DNA from: Theobroma cacao
Taxonomy: Eukaryota; Streptophyta; Magnoliopsida; Malvales; Malvaceae
Assembly: GCF_000208745.1 (NCBI RefSeq)
Contig: NC_030851.1
Coordinates: forward strand, 9,707,387 to 9,771,386
Direction: 5' to 3'
Length of the DNA stretch: 64,000 nt
A program made the position numbers and the translations under genes. Below, one piece after another: positions 58,961-64,000 of the stretch (positions are counted from its first letter, which is position 1; each line of letters starts with the position of its first letter). The notes beneath the pieces are model-generated. The model saw nothing but the letters and a program-made list of their open reading frames with translations. It did not search any database and was not told the origin of the DNA.

Positions 58961-60396
58961 ATTTATTTCTTTCTTCAGTATACCTTGTTTTCACATTATG
59001 AGTTAACTGACTCGTGCATGTGTGCCATGTTTTGTAAGTGCAGTCCAGTCAGTATGAGGATCTTGATGGTTTGTTTCTTATCCCGAGGGAGAAGTTGGCG
59101 TTCAATGTCCATATCAACACCCACTGTAAGTGGTCGCAACTGCATTACATCAACAAGACTCTCAAAGAGAAAGGGGAGTACGATGCAGTGAAGCATACAT
59201 GTTTCAGAATGCTACTGAACGTATATCCACAAGGCTACTTCAGCGCTGGTCTCTTGCATAACATCATGATTCATCGAATTAATGAGAGAGAGGTAATGGA
59301 GCATGAGCTATGGTTTGCCATTGGCAAGACCAAGGGGCGGATATCAAAGCAGGAGTTCTGCCTTATCACCGAACTGAAGTTTGGTCCAATGCCCGATGTG
59401 TTCATATGACCATACGAGGTTGTTGCGGATGGAATTCATGACAGACACTGGAACCGGTAGCAGAGCATTAAGCTGCAAGAGTTGCTTGATACTTTCCACA
59501 GAGGCAACTTTCAACAACCAAGCGACGTAACCAAGATGGCATTTGTCTTGATCGCGAATAACATTTTATTTGGTCAAGACTATCGTAGACGGGTGACGCC
59601 TTGGCTATTGTCATTGGTGGAGGACATCGACTCCTGGAATGCCTTCCCATGGGGTCACTATATTTGGAGGTTGACCGAGGATTACCTTTTGAAGGGATTC
59701 GAAGTACCTGACTTAAACTCGCAAAAGGCTACTTGTTTACGGTACAACATTTACAGATTCGCGTGGGTGATACAGGTACTGTCACTAAACATTTATCCAT
59801 TTCATTTTGACATAAAAATTTATGGTTGCACTCATTTATCATATACAGTCTGATAATGTTACATTTGACTTGTAGTTCTGGGCAATGGAGGCAATTTCGG
59901 CCTTCCGAAAAATAATTGCTCTTTTTGCTCCGAAGGACATCTACCACTTATGTGCAGATGGCAATGCAATCAGAAGCCGAAAGACTTTTACAAAACAGTT
60001 GAGAAGTTGAAGTTATCTGAGCAGGTGAGTAAACAGTTACTAATTTCTGTTGTGCATTTGTATAATAATTTTATTTGGTCTAATTTAATCACAATCCCTA
60101 TTTTGCAATTATGGGCAATCGAGACCTTAGAGCCCACCCCAGATGTGGCCAGCCAGGAGTATTATGTGGACATTGATGTCTTGTTATTTGAGGGTCACCA
60201 ATACGTGCCAATAGGGCACTTGGAGGATCGGCCAGACTAAGGCTTAAGTGTTTGGGAAAATAGGAGAAAATTAAAAGAGAATAGAACCACTAGTGGCATC
60301 AAGCGGAGGCGCACCGCCGCTGCTTTAGTGGATGAGCTATCGGCCCCTGAGTTAATGGGGGAAGGGGATGAGCATGGCAATGGCAGTGAACAATTG

Positions 60397-60776
60397 GTAA
60401 GGACGGTTGTAACGGTTTGTGTTCAACAATTCCATATGTGATTATCGATTAAGATATTTGTGTTTACAGTTGGACCATGCGACGACAGCTCCTCAACCAC
60501 CTACAGGTCATCTTCAGACGCAGACTGCTAACAAGTCGTCGGTAAGATCGGTTGTAACGATTTGTGTTCAACATTTCTGCATATGTTTATCAAGTAACAT
60601 AGTAATTTTTGTGATTGCAGTTGAGGAAGGCAACGACAGCTCCTCAACCACTGACCGATCCTGCTCAATCGCATGGTGGTAACGAGTCGCCGGTATGGAT
60701 TTTAAAGTTGTAATGGTTAATGTTAAAGAATTCCTTATATGATTGTTGAATAACACAGTAATATATGTTATTGCAG
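60397..60776 (+). repeat. tandemly triplicated exon-intron unit
   Basis: Introns 60397-60469, 60542-60620 and 60693-60776 all begin GTAAG/GTATG, share GTTGTAA.G.TT.TGTTCAA early on, and end CAG before TTG. The exons between are each exactly 72 nt (60470-60541, 60621-60692) and share GCGACGACAGCTCCTCAACC / GCAACGACAGCTCCTCAACC. All splice dinucleotides are kept. Confidence 0.8.
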
Positions 60777-61229
60777 TTGACCCATTCTACAAGAGTCAAT
60801 GACGGAGTAGTCAAAAAGCGTTAGCTGCGACGGATCATGCACCTGCATAAAAAAGACATGTTGGAGCTAAAGGCTTGGATTCAGTCATTGACTCTGGCCA
60901 TGCAAATGTTTGAAGACCGTGTCATTGCTCGTATTCTAGAGGGCCTGAAATCATAAGTACAATATTCTATCTTCGCTCATATATTTATCGTTTATGTTTA
61001 GTAGGTGTAGTTGTATTTTTTGTTCTCGATTTATGGTTTGTGTTATTTTATGAGCTAACAGATTTTTCCATTTGTCTCATTCTATAGGACGATCCTTCAT
61101 CTCACGATGCTGGTGAAAACGATGTTGATGCTGATGATGAGCAGCATGATGAAGCTACTGTTCACTTTCATGATGATGTTGTTGGCCGTGACGGAGATGA
61201 TGTTGTGGCAGGGGATGTGACCCTTCAAT

Positions 61230-61420
61230 CAGATGATGCTGAAAGAGTCAATGTTTCTCAGGCTGCTTCAGTTATTAATGCATCTGCGAAAGGGGAGGGG
61301 GACCTTCACTCGCTCGTGGCTAAAGGAGTCCATGTTCCTGAGGCTGATTCGATTATCAATGCATCTGCGGGAGGGGAAGGGGACCTTCAGTCGCTCGTGG
61401 TTGAAGGACAACATCTTCTT
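61230..61420 (+). repeat. ~84-bp repeat coding a 28-residue unit in the linker
   Basis: Two full units read VINASAKGEGDLHSLVAKGV and IINASAGGEGDLQSLVVEGQ with conserved nucleotide sequence GGGGACCTTCA.TCGCTCGT. A decayed third (GDRNLASVQAEGDHL) follows near 61455. Confidence 0.7.
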
Positions 61421-62827
61421 TAGTCTTATGTAGTAGTCAAGGCAGTAGAAAAAGGGGATAGGAACCTTGCATCAGTTCAGGCTGAAGGGGACCATCTTCG
61501 TCAAAGCACTTCTGAAGCTAGGGGAACATGGTTGTTCTCAGTAGAGTCTGATGTCCATCATCGTGCAACACCAATTTCAGACCTAATTGAGCAGGCATAG
61601 GTCAAACTGGAGAACAAATACATTTCAAGCCCATACGATGACCCCTCAGTGAGCCGTCAGGAAATAAAGGACGCACTGGTGCAAGCATAAGAAGCTTTCA
61701 AGAAAGACGAGTGTGTGAGGTAAGCTCATAAATAACATTGGATGAAACATTAATCCACAAGGCTTTTGAAATTCATCTGTTACATATGTAGGTGTGATGT
61801 TGGGATCTTAGGGGATCAAGGTGCTGAGTTTTTCACAACATTAGAAGATCCCAAAGAAGAAATGAGTAGTGAACATATAGACGTATGCCTCAGTGTACTC
61901 TGTAAGTGGATGACAAGGCCAAAGTCGAAGTTGTACACTACCCGTGCATGCGTGGTTGACACAATATTCTTCGTAAGTTTATCTGAAAATTTTTCAATTC
62001 TGAAAACACTTAGTTTTTTATTGCATTAAGTGTAAGCTAATGTATACATGCTTCACAAGACACCATCCATATGCTAAATACCTCATTTCCAACTAAAGAT
62101 GCCTGGTCCACGATGGAAATTTTATATGAGTTACAGGGGTACATGGAGGGTGAAAAGCCGACATATGGTAAAAAATGAGAAGATGTCGATTTCATCCTCG
62201 CACCTTGCAATGTGGGCAGGCATTGGGTGGTAGCGAAGATCGACTTGGTGAGGTGGACGATCAAGGTGGTGGACTCTGTAAGAACTGCGGATGTTAAGGA
62301 TAACGGAGTGCGTGCGACTCAAATGACACCCTTTCGACTATTATGCTAATCATATGCCACCAAATCGGTTATTTCAACAAAACACGCTGAAAGACACGGG
62401 ATTTGACGCTGATGCCAATGGATATCCATTTGCCAAAATCTAAAGTGCATTGGCAGAACGATAGTTTCAGCTGCGGTATGTTCATGATAAGGTACATTGA
62501 CGATATTTTACAATAAGAAAATATCAGAGTTAAGTAGAATATGATTGCAAATATGCGTTGCCAATACACACTAGAAAGTTTTTCCAACAGTTGTGAGAGC
62601 GAACCCTGAACATATCGACCGTTGTATGTACATCATTTTTTTTGTATATATAATTAATTTTATTAATTTTAATATTCGTACATTTTGTACATTACTTTCC
62701 CATTACTTCTTTATCAATAAAACATAAAATCAAGCTGAAAAGTGAAAAGGTAAAAATAGAGAGATAAACTTCATATTGAAAAAATCCAAAAATCGAAAAG
62801 CTAAAATTTCCTTAATTTTATTAATTT

Positions 62828-63212
62828 TGTGTCGTGTCACCCACAAGACTGCAACATTTTGGCCTGCCACTCCAAGTCTGCATGCACTCAGCGTGTCACC
62901 ATAATTGGCCCCTGCCATGTCACCCCACAAGACTGCAAGAAGTCAATGTGTCACGCCAAGTCTGCATGCACTCGGCATGTCACCACAATTGGCCCTTGCC
63001 GGGTCACCCCAAAAGACTGCAACAAGTTAGCGTGTCACGCCATAAGTCTGCATTAACTTAGTGTGTCACGCCATAAGTCTGCTTGCACTTAGTGTGTCAC
63101 TATAATTGGCCCCTGCCGTGTCACCCCACAAGACTGTAACAAGTCAACGTGTCACGCCATAAGTCTGAATTAACTCAACGTGTCACGCCAAGTCTGCATG
63201 CACTCAGCGTAA
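62828..63212 (-). repeat. right array of GTGTCACG motifs in MULE B
   Basis: About ten units on the plus strand: GTGTCACGCCAAGTCTGCAT then GCACTCAGC, alternating with CATAATTGGCCCCTGCC. Its end fuses at ~63210 to AACATCCACTCACGAAGTTA, the sequence that also follows the right array of element A (36858). Confidence 0.85.
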
Positions 63213-63379
63213 CATCCACTCACGAAGTTATTCAACATAATATAACTTAAACGAAGAAAATAACTCAAGAAAATATATGCTCAATGAAAATAAAAATTTC
63301 TATAAATTTTATTAAAATTTTTAAAAAAAGACCCCTCAGAAAATACATGGAGATGATACAAAAAAAAATGAACCGTAAT

Positions 63380-63598
63380 TCATTTCTTCCTAAGTTCATC
63401 CACTTTGAACTCTATCTCCACGAGAATCTTTTTGTTGCTCAGGATGGCAGCCTCCAGGTCAAAAGTCCTTTGCATCAGGTTGTCGATGAGGGCCTGCATC
63501 TCCTGCTGAAATATCTGCAACTACTCCCTCAAAGGCATCTCTTCCTCTTCGGAGGTTACCTCTTTCGCGTTCTCGACTTTTGCATCTTTGAAGGTCAT
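63380..63598 (-). pseudogene. 72-residue helical ORF of the MULE family, copy in B
   Basis: Gapless match to the intact ORF at 37018-37236: same length, same start (ATG 63598) and same C-terminal VDELRKK. It starts MTFKDAKVENAKEVTSEEEE. Codon 26, Lys in A, is TAG here, so it is a one-codon nonsense allele; the rest is open (LQIFQQEMQALIDNLMQRTF, DLEAAILSNKKILVEIEFK). Substitutions are spread but keep the hydrophobic heptad positions. Confidence 0.65.
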
Positions 63599-64000
63599 TT
63601 TTAAATTATCTGAGATTGATTAAGATAATTGAATTTGATTCAAATGATTAATGGTTCCCCTTATTTATAGACATGAATGTTGACTCTTCATTTTCTACAT
63701 CCATTTAAGTGCAATGAAGGGGGGCTGAATTGGTTATTAAGTACCTATTCGGCCTGCCTTTTCATCTTATCTACCTCTTAAAAGCAAAAGCCAGGCCAAA
63801 CATCATTTTTCAAGAAATTCTTAATAAAAAGCAACTTAAAGGTTTTCTCTCTTTCTCATTAATCAAAAAGGATTTTAATGTTACCTCTTTTCTCTTTTTC
63901 AAAAAATTCGTTATCGTTTCCTCTTTTCTTTTTTTTTTTTAATTTAAGCATCATGGTAGACCAACAAAAATCTAATACTATTGCTACTACAAAAGTTTGA
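63599..64000. other. upstream region of the small ORF in MULE B
   Basis: Homologous to 37237-37560 and to 37609-37930, present once. It includes TTTTTATAGACATGAATGTTG-like and AAGGATTTTAATGTTAC segments. It continues past the window. Confidence 0.8.

Larger units (their letters stand above)
58472..62513 (+). pseudogene. DUF1985 plus C48 (Ulp1-like) protease gene of MULE B
   Basis: Exon 1 is 58472-58492 (MSVISEE), joined in frame to 59044-59775 (QYEDLDGLFLIPREKLAFNV, HELWFAIGKTKGRISKQEFC, NILFGQDYRRRVTPWLLSLV). 59876-60024 carries WAMEAISAFRK and, frameshifted, WQCNQKPKDFYKTVEKL. The exon from 60109 has WAIETLEPTPDV but its acceptor AG is AA. Three short exons follow (60470-60541, 60621-60692, 60777-60956), then an acidic, repeated linker (61089-61718) and the C48 part: 61792-61977, then ~62180-62280 (VDFILAPCNVGRHWVVAKID, VVDS) and 62400-62513 (HWQNDSFSCGMFMIRYIDDI). 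Catalytic His 62221, Asp 62272, oxyanion Gln 62454 and Cys 62472 are all readable. Stops occur at 59407, 59458, 60238, 60825 and others. Ulp1-like enzymes process SUMO or related tags; this copy is disabled by upstream lesions. Confidence 0.82.
56549..64000. mobile_element. MULE element B, related to A, cut by window edge
   Basis: Starts GGGGAAATTTTCTTTTTGAC and, at the same offset as in element A, has ATAAATTTAATTGTTTTTAG then CCA. It then has a GTGTGACAC array, the DUF1985/C48 gene, an opposite array, the small helical ORF and the unit homologous to 37301-37910. It leaves the window ~0.9 kb before the expected right end. Compared with A it lacks the 31059 gene and the transposase in the part seen: the right array follows the protease gene almost directly. 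It is therefore probably non-autonomous. Confidence 0.75.

Noticed and set aside
63284..63604. 106-codon plus-strand frame
   Set aside because: Antisense of the 72-codon ORF; the minus strand is the one conserved as protein in element A.

Overview
This is a window of nuclear DNA from a flowering plant, most likely a eudicot. It is AT-rich, has few genes, and is built mostly of nested and decayed transposable elements. The evidence includes plant Ty3/gypsy and other LTR elements, plant LINE fragments, a hAT relic, tRNA-type SINEs, two large Mutator-like elements (MULEs) with plant-specific cargo (DUF1985/C48 protease, MuDR/MULE transposase), and two plant BAHD acyltransferase genes. The species cannot be named from the sequence. 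The only genes that look intact and host-functional are the two intronless BAHD genes at 48201-49604 and 52719-54116. They are a diverged tandem pair of the anthocyanin/phenolic-glucoside acyltransferase clade, with HXXXD, YFGNC and DFGWG motifs.

Layout: 1-739 part of a solo-type LTR; 1796-2155 LINE reverse-transcriptase relic; 2584-9371 old Ty3/gypsy element (minus strand, both LTRs and PPT recognisable), split by a solo LTR at 4262-6684; 9372-15769 another LTR element, broken by solo LTRs at 10104-11946 (TSD GTCTC) and 12826-15683 (TSD ACAGT); 15770-17650 unclassified repeats with two ~49-bp tandem arrays; 17666-17926 LINE zf-RVT relic; 17964-20750 hAT relic carrying a SINE with 13-bp TSDs; 21804-38837 a 17-kb MULE (element A) with 9-bp TSDs TATTATATA; 39700-43743 minisatellite, polypurine tract and LTR of a Tat-like gypsy element; 43879-47930 a tandemly duplicated LINE 3' end split by a 1.8-kb insertion; 48-54 kb the BAHD pair; 54996-55795 LINE ORF1 relic; 56549 to the window end a second, related MULE (element B) that runs off the edge.

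The most unusual part is the pair of MULEs. Both carry a DUF1985 plus C48 (Ulp1-like) protease gene, arrays of a short GTGAC-containing motif that face each other in inverted orientation, and a 72-residue charged helical ORF that aligns without gaps between the copies (37018-37236 and 63380-63598, minus). Element A also holds a full-length but dead MULE transposase gene and a gene for a putative plant-transposon-protein-domain protein. In the part of B seen here the transposase is missing, but the His, Asp, Gln and Cys of a C48 protease remain readable. A solo LTR with perfect TSD (GTATA) interrupts the protease gene of element A.
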